Shown piece by piece: positions 29,996-39,119 of a DNA stretch of 49,592 bases. The stretch's first letter is position 1, and every line of letters begins with the position of its first letter. This DNA comes from Planctomycetia bacterium. GTDB taxonomy: Bacteria; Planctomycetota; Planctomycetia; Pirellulales; Thermoguttaceae. The notes below the pieces were generated by a model. The model was given only the letters and a program-made list of their open reading frames with translations, was not told where the DNA came from and did no database searches. Location of the stretch: NCBI GenBank assembly GCA_030527205.1, contig JAUNBG010000028.1, positions 1 to 49,592 on the forward strand, given 5' to 3'. The translations under genes were made by a program, and so were the position numbers.

Positions 29996-31092
29996 CATTG
30001 AAAAAAGGTTCGTTAACGCTTTGGAATCTTGAAAACATTCAGTCGGTTTATTCTCTTGCAGGCAATTGGAAGTCGCTCTCGTTTTCTCAAGATCGCAAGA
30101 CATTCGTTTTGGAAACCGTTGGCGGACTCGACTGTTATGAAACGTTAAGCGGAAAACTGCTCGGCTCTCTTCCGATAAAATCGAATAAGATTGAAGCAAC
30201 CGCATTTTCTCCGGACGGTCAAAAATTGGGCGTTCAAAACAAAAATTCCCTGTCGGTTTACGATTTGCAAAATGGCCAGCTTATTTGTAATATGATGATC
30301 GAACAAAGCTTGATAGGAAATCGGATTTTATGGACAGATAATCAACATATTTTAATTTCTTCCGTTTTATATGATCTCGAAAAAGAGATTCCTTTATGCC
30401 GTTATACAATGCCGCTGAAGCAAAAAGGCGTTGCTTGTTATCAAGGGAAAATCTGGTCCATTTTCGATCATTATGAATCGGGAAAACGAAAATCTTTTTT
30501 ATTTGGCGCTGTTTTGCCTCATCAGAGCGCGATTGATTTCGCCAAAAAATTGGACGTTGCCAATGATTTTTGGGTTTATCCCGGCACAAAAGTTCGATTG
30601 CGCTTGGAACTCAACGGATTTGCTGACGAAAAAGAGACGGAAACCATTTTACAAAAGCGTTTGAAAGAGATGCAAATCGAAGTTGATTCAAAGGCAAAAG
30701 TCGAGATTCTGCTTTCTTATAACGATACTAAAAAAGAGGAAGAAATTTCATATAGCCAATCAGACAGTCTTTTTCCGTTGCCTGTTATTTCCCCTTTAAG
30801 ACAACGGGAATTGGGAAAAATGAAACTCAAGGTCTTTGAACAAAAAATTGCTTTTTCGGTCGACCAAAAAACGATCTGGGATTTTAAGGAAGCAACAACC
30901 GGTCCGCAAGTTGTTGAATATGATCCCGATAAAAAAATCGAAGACATTTTTCGCGAACACAATAAACCGAATCCCGACTTTATAAAATATGTTCCGATTC
31001 CTCATTATCTTCCCAAAAAAGGGAAAACGTTCAACGCTTTAATGAACGCGACCATAACTGTCGACGGAATCATTGATTCCTTGCAGCAATAG
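29992..31092 (+). CDS. WD40-like propeller protein, C-terminal part of the frameshifted SHD1 gene
   Basis: 366 aa. It overlaps the preceding frame by ATGA and has no signal peptide or ribosome-binding site of its own, which supports it being a continuation. It contains propeller blades ending in SLTLWNLEN, SLSFSQDRKTFVLET, ATAFSPDGQKLGVQN and SLSVYDLQNGQ, then an alpha/beta tail (TKVRLRLELNGFADEKETETILQKRLKEMQIEVDSKAKVEILLSYNDT). Planctomycete SHD1/WD40 proteins usually carry both parts in one chain. Function unknown; probably periplasmic. Confidence 0.65.
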   Translation: MTLKKGSLTLWNLENIQSVYSLAGNWKSLSFSQDRKTFVLETVGGLDCYETLSGKLLGSLPIKSNKIEATAFSPDGQKLGVQNKNSLSVYDLQNGQLICNMMIEQSLIGNRILWTDNQHILISSVLYDLEKEIPLCRYTMPLKQKGVACYQGKIWSIFDHYESGKRKSFLFGAVLPHQSAIDFAKKLDVANDFWVYPGTKVRLRLELNGFADEKETETILQKRLKEMQIEVDSKAKVEILLSYNDTKKEEEISYSQSDSLFPLPVISPLRQRELGKMKLKVFEQKIAFSVDQKTIWDFKEATTGPQVVEYDPDKKIEDIFREHNKPNPDFIKYVPIPHYLPKKGKTFNALMNATITVDGIIDSLQQ

Positions 31093-31276
31093 ATTGATTG
31101 ATAAACTTTCCTTTCAAATCGACAAGTCTATTTCTGTTTAACAGTTCACAATTCAAACCGCAAATGAACGTTCGATTATCTTTCGCAGAGACGCGGAGAA
31201 AAAGAGATCAACAGGAAATTCTAACCCCTTTTCTTGGCATCTGAAGCAAAAGAAAGCGTCAACGTTTCTCCTTGAA

Positions 31277-34200
31277 TTATTGTATTTCGGGCATTGCGAC
31301 AATTTCGCCATTTCGTTGACGTTCTTGATCCTCCCAATTATTAACGCCATAAAAAATGGCATTCATATCAACCCAAGTTGCAAGACGCCGCATTTCGTCA
31401 GCAGACAATTGAACGTTTTCGTGACCGTTTTTGATCATTTGAATGAGACGGCAACCGAGCGAACCATATTGTCCGCCAGGTTCTGTAACCTGAATCGTAT
31501 TCCTTCCGCCAAATCGGGGAATCCAGGCGTTTGCGGCTCGAGTCGGATCTTTGCCATTGTCTCCCCAAAATTGATTTTTATCGACGCAAAGGGCATAATA
31601 TGATTTTGTGAACTCGCGATCCGGCGTCCCGGTTAAATTGATCTGTCCGTCGGTTCGTTCGTCATTATGACATTCAATGCAATGTTTATCCCAAATCGGT
31701 TGAACGACTTCAACATACGAAAATGGACGTCCGCCGAGTTCGCCGGGATCAATCGTTGAAGATTCGCGCAGACTCGCTTTGGGACGTTCTGTCTGTCTTG
31801 AATTCGAGATTCCTTCGCTTCCGGTTGAATAAGCGGAACTGACGCGGTTTTCATGGCATCCAGTACAGGAAACTTTTTCGCCTCGTTGAAGATAAGTCAA
31901 TGATCTCATTGTTTGATACGCAAAGCCATTTTCGTCAATTGCTTGAAGAAGAACAGGCGTTTCGGCTGGAACTTTAAAGAAAGCAGAACCGTCCTCTTCA
32001 ACGGGAACATGCCCCAGGATGGCGCGGGCGTTTTCCTCTCCGGCCAAACCGATCGCAGGATTATCGGCGTCTCGAGTCGTTTTCGGAAAAATCTGAACAA
32101 CTCGGATTTCCTTGATACTTCCGCGTTTAACATTCTTTCCAAGACCTTCATAAATATCCGTGATCGCCATTTCTCCGTAATCGGGGACATTTTGTGTCGG
32201 AAGTTGACTCGCAAGAATCGGAGGAACGGGCTGTTCGATAATCGGGCAGGCATTGGAAGAGCCGATTTGGGCGTCCCGATAAATCAGCTCGCGATTTCCA
32301 AAAATATCATAAAGATAAATCCCGAGTCCATCGGCGCGATTGGGCTCTTGACCTTCCCATTTCAACGGATACGGACTGTAAGAGGTCAGAAAATATTTTT
32401 CCGAAAGAGGAAATGGGGATTCATAATATTCCGGCAAATTCGACGATTCCGATTCCGGGAACGGAATTTCCGGCGTAATTCGAGTCAACGACTGTTCGCC
32501 GTCAACGCCAGCGCTCGGATCAAGAATAACAAGAGATCCTCCGGTTATCGAATGATGAGCGGAGGCCGTAAAAATATATTTTTGTGTATTCGGGATCGGT
32601 TTGGCCTGAAAAGTACAATGAGGAGTTGGCGTTGCATTGCCCCAAACGGCGAGCGGATTGGTTCCGTCCGGACGCATTGCCCAAAGATTTTGATGCGTTA
32701 CAGCGTCGCGATCGATATAATCCCAACGCGCATAAACGATGACGCCATTGGATGAAACGACAGGAAACCATTCGTTTGTATCATGCCAGGAAAGTTGTTT
32801 GATGGCGCTTCCGTCCGGCTTCATTCGATAAATTGTGTAAACATGCCAACGCTTTCCGAATCCCCACCAAAAACATCTTGCGTAACCTTTTCGTCTTGTT
32901 GAGCTGAAAACAATGTCGCCATCGGGCAACCAGTTCGGCGTTATATCGTCGAAAGAGCCGGAAGTCAACTGTTTTAAATCGCTTCCGTCAATATTCATCG
33001 AATAGATATGATAAAAACCGTCGTCGGCGTCGCTGAAATGAACTTGATGTGGGTCATATTCTTTTCCGTCCTTTAAATCAACAAAAGAAAAGACGATTTT
33101 TTTGGCGTCATAAGAAAGTTTTGGTTCCAGAACATTTCCTTTTTCGAGTTGACCGTTCAGAAGGTCGCGACATTTTAGCGATTTTCCCGGTTCTTCGAGA
33201 ACGAAAATTCCGCCCCCTGGACGAGCCCGCCAGCCGAAGTATTGCATAACCAAATGGTTGTATGAGGTCGGAACTCTTTTGCAGAAAAGCATTTCCCCAA
33301 AATCGACGACTGGATTTGAGAATGCGATTCGTCGTTTGGCTCCTCGAATTTTCGCATAAATTAATTCGCTTGAGATTAAATGGGCTTCCGCTCTGTTTGG
33401 ATCGTTCGAGATTGTTTCCGGATTCTCGGAAGTCAACCCGAGATCGCCGTTGATTGTCTGAAGTTCCTTGGAAAGTTGATTCAAAATCTCATTTTCCTGT
33501 TCATATTCTTCGTCTTCGAAACTCTCTCTTAAATCATTCAAAAGGGTTCGCGCCTTGTCAAGATGTTTCTGAGCCGCCAATAAATAGGATTTTGCCGAAC
33601 CGTCAATAGAATCTTCCCGCAACCATTCATATTGAATCATTGCGCTGAAATTTGTTGCGTAATCGTTCGGAAAAGGGAATACTTCAGGAATGTCCGTCGA
33701 TTCAACTTCATAACTCCAGAATTCATTTGCCGAACTGGAATCAAAGGCCTCCGAGGCAACAAACGATTTATTGGGATCGTTTGCGTAAACAACCGACGGA
33801 TCCCATTTTGTCGTATCGCAGGCAATTTGTCCCCGTTGATGAACGATAAATCGAATTTGATCTCCTTTGTGAACCTTGAGCGAGAGATCATAATCAACGC
33901 CTTGGGAATCGCCGCCGTCAATTTCTGCGGTCCAAACTTCCTGATCGTTAAGTCGAATCATAACTTTGACGCCGTCGGTTCCTGGATCGAGATGAAATTT
34001 GGCAACGGTTCCCCGGAGAATGACTTCGCCCTCTTCCGGAACATTAAAACATCGAACGCTGGGAGCGTTGTTGCCTGGATGCTGCCAGTTTTTTCCTACG
34101 CGAGCCCATTCTATATCGCATTTCCAATAGGTCGAGTCATACCAGACATCGGCGCCGCCAGAAACCATTGTTTTATAATTGAAAAGCGGAACTGTCGTTT

Positions 34201-34327
34201 GGGAATCGACTCTGGAACGCAAAGACCAGTCGAGTTGAGGAATCGAATCAATTTTAACGATTTCAGCTCCTTGCGTTGAGACGGTCAAGAAAGATAAAAA
34301 TAACAGAATCGGTAATTTCCATTTCAT
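31277..34327 (-). CDS. Secreted PD40 propeller protein with two CxxCH haem motifs (hydrazine-synthase-alpha-like family)
   Basis: 1016 aa from the ATG at 34327, chosen over an ATG 37 codons upstream because AAAGGAAA lies 6 nt before it and a clean signal peptide follows (MKWKLPILLFLSFLTVSTQGA). Residues ~30-240 form a beta-sandwich region. The middle holds PD40/TolB-like blades (IYSMNIDGSDLKQLTSGSFDDITPNWLPDGDIVFSSTRR, MKPDGSAIKQLSWHDTNEWFPVVSSNGVIVYARWD). The C-terminal third has CTGCHEN (~residue 820) and CIECHNDE (~880), c-type cytochrome motifs. The block AFFKVPAETPVLLQAIDENGFAYQTMRSLTYLQRGEKVSCTGCHE is the signature of proteins annotated with the hydrazine synthase alpha middle domain, widespread in planctomycetes that do not make hydrazine. 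Redox role probable; substrate unknown. Confidence 0.8.
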   Translation of the reverse strand: MKWKLPILLFLSFLTVSTQGAEIVKIDSIPQLDWSLRSRVDSQTTVPLFNYKTMVSGGADVWYDSTYWKCDIEWARVGKNWQHPGNNAPSVRCFNVPEEGEVILRGTVAKFHLDPGTDGVKVMIRLNDQEVWTAEIDGGDSQGVDYDLSLKVHKGDQIRFIVHQRGQIACDTTKWDPSVVYANDPNKSFVASEAFDSSSANEFWSYEVESTDIPEVFPFPNDYATNFSAMIQYEWLREDSIDGSAKSYLLAAQKHLDKARTLLNDLRESFEDEEYEQENEILNQLSKELQTINGDLGLTSENPETISNDPNRAEAHLISSELIYAKIRGAKRRIAFSNPVVDFGEMLFCKRVPTSYNHLVMQYFGWRARPGGGIFVLEEPGKSLKCRDLLNGQLEKGNVLEPKLSYDAKKIVFSFVDLKDGKEYDPHQVHFSDADDGFYHIYSMNIDGSDLKQLTSGSFDDITPNWLPDGDIVFSSTRRKGYARCFWWGFGKRWHVYTIYRMKPDGSAIKQLSWHDTNEWFPVVSSNGVIVYARWDYIDRDAVTHQNLWAMRPDGTNPLAVWGNATPTPHCTFQAKPIPNTQKYIFTASAHHSITGGSLVILDPSAGVDGEQSLTRITPEIPFPESESSNLPEYYESPFPLSEKYFLTSYSPYPLKWEGQEPNRADGLGIYLYDIFGNRELIYRDAQIGSSNACPIIEQPVPPILASQLPTQNVPDYGEMAITDIYEGLGKNVKRGSIKEIRVVQIFPKTTRDADNPAIGLAGEENARAILGHVPVEEDGSAFFKVPAETPVLLQAIDENGFAYQTMRSLTYLQRGEKVSCTGCHENRVSSAYSTGSEGISNSRQTERPKASLRESSTIDPGELGGRPFSYVEVVQPIWDKHCIECHNDERTDGQINLTGTPDREFTKSYYALCVDKNQFWGDNGKDPTRAANAWIPRFGGRNTIQVTEPGGQYGSLGCRLIQMIKNGHENVQLSADEMRRLATWVDMNAIFYGVNNWEDQERQRNGEIVAMPEIQ

Positions 34328-34492
34328 TACAAATTTCCTTTGTTCGCGAGTTGTTATATACTCAAACCTGTTGAAAACCCTGAATTGTTGAATTCGAAAG
34401 CGCGTCTGCAATAACGGTTGGCAAAAGCCCGACAGCAATAAGTTCGTCGAAAACGCAACAACCCTTTGTTCGAAGCGGGTTCGATCTATTTG

Positions 34493-34909
34493 TTAAAGCG
34501 TTATGTCGATCGGTTCTTTGGATCCCTTTTCAACGTTGACTTTCAGCTTACTGTTTGTCCAATGAATATCGTCGGAAGTTATTTGTTCTTCAATATCAAT
34601 GGTTACTGTATTGGAAGACACTCCAGTATCCGGATCGGTAAAGGCGCTGGTTTCTTTCTGACCAACGATTTTTTTCCCTCGAACTCGAACTATTTTTTCC
34701 CCCGGTTCAACATTAACTGTATATTTTCCGTCTTCAATCAGTCCGCCCCCTTCCGAAGTATTTCCGTCGACAGGGATAAATTGGATGGTTCCTTTCGGAA
34801 TCGGTTCTCCGTTCAACGTTATGGTTCCGTTGACCTTAACCATTTTATTTCCTGAACCGCAGCCCAGACAAATGAGAGAAAGAGCAATAATCAAAAAATA
34901 TCTATTCAT
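34493..34909 (-). CDS. Small exported lipoprotein-like protein with a transthyretin/carboxypeptidase-regulatory-like domain
   Basis: 138 aa from the ATG at 34909. The N-terminus MNRYFLIIALSLICLGCGSG is a signal peptide with a plausible though imperfect lipobox (CLGC). The rest, beginning VKVNGTITLNGEPIPKGTIQFIPVDG and GKYTVNVEPGEKIVRVRGKK, is the small beta-sandwich commonly encoded beside DUF1559 pseudopilins in planctomycetes. Here it lies about 380 bp downstream of the pseudopilin and upstream of the PD40/haem gene, all minus strand. Function unknown. A CCCCCCAT/ATGGGAGG hairpin (34938-34960) sits just upstream of the start. Confidence 0.75.
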   Translation of the reverse strand: MNRYFLIIALSLICLGCGSGNKMVKVNGTITLNGEPIPKGTIQFIPVDGNTSEGGGLIEDGKYTVNVEPGEKIVRVRGKKIVGQKETSAFTDPDTGVSSNTVTIDIEEQITSDDIHWTNSKLKVNVEKGSKEPIDITL

Positions 34910-34997
34910 TTTATACTTTCTAAGAATGACTTGAAAGCCCCCCATTCATTCGATGGGAGGTTATTTTCATGATTATGGAATATTCCGAATATTTGTA

Positions 34998-35075
34998 TTG
35001 ACAAGTCCGACAACAATGGACGGATTACGAAAAGGGCAAAACCGCCGTCCATTTCGTTTCGAAATGAATCCGTTA
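34998..35075 (+). repeat. Dispersed repeat, family 2, copy 2
   Basis: CCGACAACAATGGACGGATTACGAAAAGGGCAAAACC, then CGTTTCGAAATGAATCCG, aligning with 17419-17482. A 14-bp tandem pair (TGCCGACAAGAATT twice) follows at 35095-35122. The rest of 34910-35287 shows only AT-rich sequence and the hairpin at 34938-34960. Confidence 0.5.
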
Positions 35076-35287
35076 AGCTTCTGAATTGATCTCCTGCCGA
35101 CAAGAATTTGCCGACAAGAATTTCATAAGCAAAACGTTTTCAAGGTCAATAATAAAAACGGAATCGTTCTGCCGGCAGAATGCGTCATTATGATTCATAT
35201 TACAGAATCATTATCAACCCATTTTACAAAATCGTTTCGACCCGATTTACAGAAAAATCGAGTCGGAGATTGATTAACGTTGCTTGA

Positions 35288-36310
35288 TTACGGCAAGGCC
35301 ATTGCGTTGCCATCCCAAGCGGAACCGGCTGCCATCCAGGCATCAAGCGAAACGGTATCGGAAACGAAACGGACACTCCCGTCTCCCATTCCGACATTAA
35401 CGCCTCCAGAATGATAACTTCGAGCTGCCTGAAACGAAGTGTCGCCATCGGCATTATTATCGCAAGGCGCTGTATCCTGTTCGAGACACCAAACATGATC
35501 CGGCGTTGTTGAGTTTGGCGTTGTCAAGGTCATAAATGCGGCTCCCGGATCATCATCGTTGAAGATATCGCCTCGAAGATCATAACCGTTCGGCTCCGAA
35601 CCAAGTTTTGTCGAAATACGAACTTCTGACATCAAAAGCGTATTGGAAAGACCGTCTTTAATTTCCGGCATTTTAACCGATGTATAAAAACTGAATGGAG
35701 CTCCTTTGAAATTTTCCGATCGCCAGGGACGCGTATTGATTGAACCGTCGGGAAGATAGGGCGTCCAAAAATAATCGGAACCGAAGTTGACCATATAATT
35801 TCCCCCGGCTCGTTGTTCATCCTTCCAGCGTTTGCCCGGTTTATCGCTTGGGCAATAATAGATGTCGACTGGTTCCAGACAATTAATATTATTGGGACCT
35901 TCAAAAATTTCATGAATCCAATTGAAGTTATCATAATTCGCTGACTGTTCGATAAACGGCCAGATTCGAGGAACCCAGGAATTTCGATACATATGAATTC
36001 CGTGAGGTTTCATAAGAGATCGCGGAACGACCGCAATAAATTTGTCAACCGTGTCGACGCCGCAACCATAATGAGTTCCCCAACCGGCAGAACCATACGG
36101 CAAGGCTGTATTATTCACATCCATGTAATTATGCATGGCCAGACAGAGATTTTTCAGGTTATTTGTGCAGGACATTCGGCGGGCAGCTTCCCGAGCCGCT
36201 TGAACTGCGGGCAATAACAGACCAATCAGGATACCGATAATAGCGATCACAACAAGAAGTTCTACAAGAGTAAAACCGAGAGGTTTGCGTATGTTACCCC
36301 CCCCCCCCAT
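35288..36310 (-). CDS. DUF1559-type pseudopilin (possibly phase-variable)
   Basis: 340 aa as an open frame. The type IV pilin-like N-terminus GFTLVELLVVIAIIGILIGLLLPAVQAAREAARR is the prepilin peptidase site plus hydrophobic helix. The C-terminus HSGGVNVGMGDGSVRFV is the H-X9-DG motif of the planctomycete DUF1559 family. The middle is a globular domain with WAS-like aromatic patches. The open frame begins at an ATG fused to a 12-G run (MGGGGNIRK) with no ribosome-binding site. The only good one, AAGGAGG (36337-36343), lies 6 nt before another ATG at 36330, which reads MFKFLSKWGGG and then stops after 22 codons. With 10 or 13 Gs it would run into the pilin frame. Likely exported via a type II/IV-like machine; the promoter at 36553-36581 carries an operator shared with the catabolic cluster. 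Confidence 0.85.
   Translation of the reverse strand: MGGGGNIRKPLGFTLVELLVVIAIIGILIGLLLPAVQAAREAARRMSCTNNLKNLCLAMHNYMDVNNTALPYGSAGWGTHYGCGVDTVDKFIAVVPRSLMKPHGIHMYRNSWVPRIWPFIEQSANYDNFNWIHEIFEGPNNINCLEPVDIYYCPSDKPGKRWKDEQRAGGNYMVNFGSDYFWTPYLPDGSINTRPWRSENFKGAPFSFYTSVKMPEIKDGLSNTLLMSEVRISTKLGSEPNGYDLRGDIFNDDDPGAAFMTLTTPNSTTPDHVWCLEQDTAPCDNNADGDTSFQAARSYHSGGVNVGMGDGSVRFVSDTVSLDAWMAAGSAWDGNAMALP
36297..36308 (-). repeat. 12-base homopolymeric G tract (C12 on plus strand) at the pseudopilin start
   Basis: The longest G/C homopolymer noticed in the window, in an otherwise AT-rich context. It sits between the ribosome-binding-site-supported start (36330) and the pseudopilin body. Length mod 3 decides whether the body is translated: 10 or 13 on, 11 or 12 off. 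Confidence 0.85.
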
Positions 36311-36330
36311 TTTGACAGAAATTTAAACAT

Positions 36331-36343
36331 GAGTTTCCTCCTT
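36331..36343 (-). promoter_or_regulatory. Shine-Dalgarno of the pseudopilin gene
   Basis: A perfect AAGGAGG (minus strand, 36343-36337) 6 nt before the ATG at 36330; the strongest ribosome-binding site in the window. It decides the start in favour of 36330, upstream of the G tract. Confidence 0.8.
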
Positions 36344-36552
36344 CATAAAAGTGAACAAACGAAAATGTAAAGCAGGGTTTTCATCATAAACGTTTTAAAA
36401 AAATCTAAATTTTTTTTAAAAGATGAAAATTGCTTTGAACTTGATTCTATTGAAAATATCTTAACGATTTTAAAATGGTTAAAAGCGTTAAGATAAGATT
36501 GTTTTTGCCTTGTTTGAAAGGTTGAATAAAATGCTTCTCAATCATTTATTTT

Positions 36553-36614
36553 ATTATAATCTTGAAAAAAACAAAAAGCAATGACGATTTGTCTTTTTTT
36601 ATTGACGATTTGTC
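36553..36614 (-). promoter_or_regulatory. Promoter and double operator upstream of the pseudopilin
   Basis: Minus strand: -10 TATAAT (36558-36553), 17-nt spacer, -35 TTGCTT (36581-36576). One base upstream begins the operator, GACGATTTGTC at 36583-36593 and again at 36604-36614, 21 bp apart (two helical turns). It has the same layout as 43838-43899. The predicted leader of about 215 nt contains an ATCTTAACG/CGTTAAGAT hairpin (36458-36466 / 36486-36494). Confidence 0.75.
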
Positions 36615-36674
36615 CAGGAATTCAATGATTATTTTTAAAATAACCGACTGTATTTGTTAAAGGACTGTCTTTTT

Positions 36675-37823
36675 CTATTTCCAAAAATTATCGCGATATT
36701 TCGACGCTTGCAGACCGATCAAGCGCTTAAAGACGCGGCAAAAATTTTCCGTGCTCTGAAATCCAGATTGAAACGCAATTCGATGAATGGGGGCGTCTGT
36801 CTCCAAAAGAAGACGAATCGCATAAGCTATTCTTCGCCGACTAATTTCTTCGCTGATCGAATGATGAAGATAATTTTCAAACAAAAGATAAAGACCGGAA
36901 CGACTTGTCAAACTTGCGTCAACGACGTCTTTAACGCCAATCTGCTTGAGATAATTGTTGTCGATAAACTGAAGCGCCCGAACAACCGAATGATTTTTGA
37001 TCGCATAATGATTGCTCGACTGACGAACGACGACTGAGGTTGGTTTGATAATCAACGGTTTCGGCGGAGCATCGTTCCCTTTCATGAGCGAATCAAGCAG
37101 TTTTGCCCCTTGATAAGCCATTTGTTCACGCTGACAATCGACGCTGGAAATCGGAATCGAGGCAAAATCGCTGATATGCTCATTGTTATCAACTCCAATA
37201 ATCGAAACTTCGTTGGGAACGGCAATCCCCAATTGATCGCAGCCGGAGATTAATGTATTGGCCCGATGATCGCTTTGCGCTAAAAGACCAATCGGTTTGG
37301 GCGTTCGCTCAATATAATGCTTCAATCGCGACAGCCAATTGGTCGATGACCCCTTCTTTTTCGAGCGGAAATCAAAAAGAATATATTTTTTGCCTTCCTT
37401 TAAAACGGTATCGCGAAATCCCATTTCTCGTTCGTTTACTGCCCTTAAATCCGTAAACTTAGCAAAAGCCATATATTCAAAACGACGATCCAAAAACTCT
37501 TGAGCCGCCATTTGCCCGACAAGATAATCGTCGGTCAGAACTCGAGAAACCTTAATTTCTTCCATATCGCCATAAAGGGCAACGGTCGAACAATGTTGAG
37601 CCAAAAGAAATTCGGTAATCTGGGGACGATAGGGAAGAAAAATCGTGATGATTCCGTCCCCTTTCCAAAATTGCGGCGGAACGCCATAATGAACCATTGA
37701 AGTATCGAGAATCCAACCGGCTTCTTTGGCATATCGGGTTATTCCCCGATGAAGTTGGCCATCATAATAGGAAAGGGCCATCAAGACCCTTTTTCGTAAT
37801 TGAGATTTTTGGGGACGTCTCAT
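36675..37823 (-). CDS. XylR-type transcription regulator (periplasmic-binding-like sensor plus AraC HTH)
   Basis: 382 aa. Residues ~10-270 form a LacI/periplasmic-binding-protein-like sensor domain (GDGIITIFLPYRP, VSRVLTDDYLVGQMAAQEFLDRRFEYMAF, PIGLLAQSDHRANTLISGCDQLGIAVPNEVSIIGVDNNEHISDFASIPISSVDC). Residues ~275-382 are an AraC double HTH (VVRALQFIDNNYLKQIGVKDVVDAS and IHRIAFQSGFQSTENFCRVFKRLIGLQASKYRDNF). The architecture is that of E. coli XylR, which activates pentose operons on binding sugar. It is the last gene of the minus-strand catabolic cluster and its ATG overlaps the dehydrogenase stop by 4 nt (ATGA), so it is co-expressed. Its probable binding sites are the paired GACnnnnnGTC motifs at 36583-36614 and 43868-43899; this is inferred from position. 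Confidence 0.92.
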   Translation of the reverse strand: MRRPQKSQLRKRVLMALSYYDGQLHRGITRYAKEAGWILDTSMVHYGVPPQFWKGDGIITIFLPYRPQITEFLLAQHCSTVALYGDMEEIKVSRVLTDDYLVGQMAAQEFLDRRFEYMAFAKFTDLRAVNEREMGFRDTVLKEGKKYILFDFRSKKKGSSTNWLSRLKHYIERTPKPIGLLAQSDHRANTLISGCDQLGIAVPNEVSIIGVDNNEHISDFASIPISSVDCQREQMAYQGAKLLDSLMKGNDAPPKPLIIKPTSVVVRQSSNHYAIKNHSVVRALQFIDNNYLKQIGVKDVVDASLTSRSGLYLLFENYLHHSISEEISRRRIAYAIRLLLETDAPIHRIAFQSGFQSTENFCRVFKRLIGLQASKYRDNFWK

Positions 37824-38932
37824 TTTTGATAAATACTTTTTCTCTCTTTTCCCAAATTGTTGGCAATAATCATTGCGTCAACAATCGATTCGGCTGTTAT
37901 TTCAAACGGATGATTATGGGCAAAAGAACCTTGCGCTTCGCAAATTTTTCCCATGGGAAGAAGTTTATCGCGATTGAACTCTTTCATGCCAATATCCTCA
38001 AGCGTCACAGGAAGCCCAATTTGAATGAGAAAATCGACAATCCGATTGCGTTCGTAAACGGAACAATCATCATCCAGACAGAGTTGCGTAACCAAACCAA
38101 AGGCAACTTCTTCTCCATGCATCATTCCGTGACATTCTTCAAAGACAGACATATTGTTCGCCATTTGATGAGCGGTTGCCAATCCTCCGCTTTCAAATCC
38201 GATTCCTGAATGAAGAATCGTTGCTTCGACAACTTTTTCCAAAGCAGGAGAAACCGTCTTCGTTTGAACGGATCGAATGGCGTCCAGTCCGAATTCCAAA
38301 AGAATATCCCGACATTTTTGAGCCAGAATCATTGCGGATAGGGTTGCCAATCCCCCGACGCAATTGTTTTTTCGGGATTTGAAAGTCGTTTCCGCTTCAT
38401 ACCAGGTTGAGAGTGCGTCGCCTATTCCGGCTATGAAGGTTCGAACTGGCGAAGAAGCAATAACTTTTGTGTCGACCAGGACGACATTGGGACAATAGCC
38501 CCAGGTATCGAACCCGTCGGCATTTCCATTGCAATCATACCAAACTGTATAGGAACTGCAAGGGGAGTCATTCGAGGCAACGGTTGGAACTGTCATAAGC
38601 GGAATTTTCGCGATTGCTGAAATCGCCTTAACCATATCAAGCGTCTTGCCCCCTCCGATTCCGATAACAACGTCCGCGCCATCCTGACAAACCATTGCGG
38701 CAAAACGACTGGCCTCAGCTCGAACCGTTTCGCCGCCAAAAAGTCCTTCGCTCCAAACGGTTCCGCTCTTTTGAAATATCTCTTCAACTTTTGAACCAAA
38801 AAGTCCTTTAACGCATTGATCCCAAAGAATAAACGGTTTTTTTCCCAATTTGCCCGCTTCTTCTGCAAGCAGTTCAAATGTCCCATTTCCTTGAATATAT
38901 TTTCCAGGCAAAAGAAGAATACTCGTTTTCAT
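37820..38932 (-). CDS. Iron-containing alcohol dehydrogenase, GldA (glycerol dehydrogenase)-like
   Basis: 370 aa, metal- and NAD-dependent polyol dehydrogenase fold. The Gly-rich nucleotide site is GADVVIGIGGGKTLDMVKA (~residues 84-102). TVPTVASNDSPCSSYTVWY follows the GldA pattern. Metal ligands are probably the Asp of AGIGDALSTWYEAE and the histidines of GLATAHQMANN and EECHGMMHGEEVAFG. AAGGA lies 8 nt before the ATG. The enzyme interconverts a polyol and a ketose or dihydroxy-ketone. With the kinase and aldolases upstream it probably feeds or drains the same pathway, but the substrate need not be glycerol. The stop overlaps the regulator start (ATGA). Confidence 0.88.
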   Translation of the reverse strand: MKTSILLLPGKYIQGNGTFELLAEEAGKLGKKPFILWDQCVKGLFGSKVEEIFQKSGTVWSEGLFGGETVRAEASRFAAMVCQDGADVVIGIGGGKTLDMVKAISAIAKIPLMTVPTVASNDSPCSSYTVWYDCNGNADGFDTWGYCPNVVLVDTKVIASSPVRTFIAGIGDALSTWYEAETTFKSRKNNCVGGLATLSAMILAQKCRDILLEFGLDAIRSVQTKTVSPALEKVVEATILHSGIGFESGGLATAHQMANNMSVFEECHGMMHGEEVAFGLVTQLCLDDDCSVYERNRIVDFLIQIGLPVTLEDIGMKEFNRDKLLPMGKICEAQGSFAHNHPFEITAESIVDAMIIANNLGKERKSIYQK

Positions 38933-39119
38933 CGTTCATTCCTTAATTATTAATGTTTTAGTAACTCTATTATAATGATTCTGTTCAGGCTTTTCTTTTT
39001 GACAATGAACAAAACGTCTGAAGCGAAAGAGAACTCAAAGCGTCGTTTATGGTTTGAGGTTTGTAAAAAAGACGAATTTCGCGTTTATTTCGCTTCTTTT
39101 CGCTCAAATGTTATTTGAA

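Noticed and set aside
31180..31205. CGCAGAGACGCGGAG sequence as a repeat element
   Set aside because: Only one copy is seen in the window; a family cannot be supported from here.
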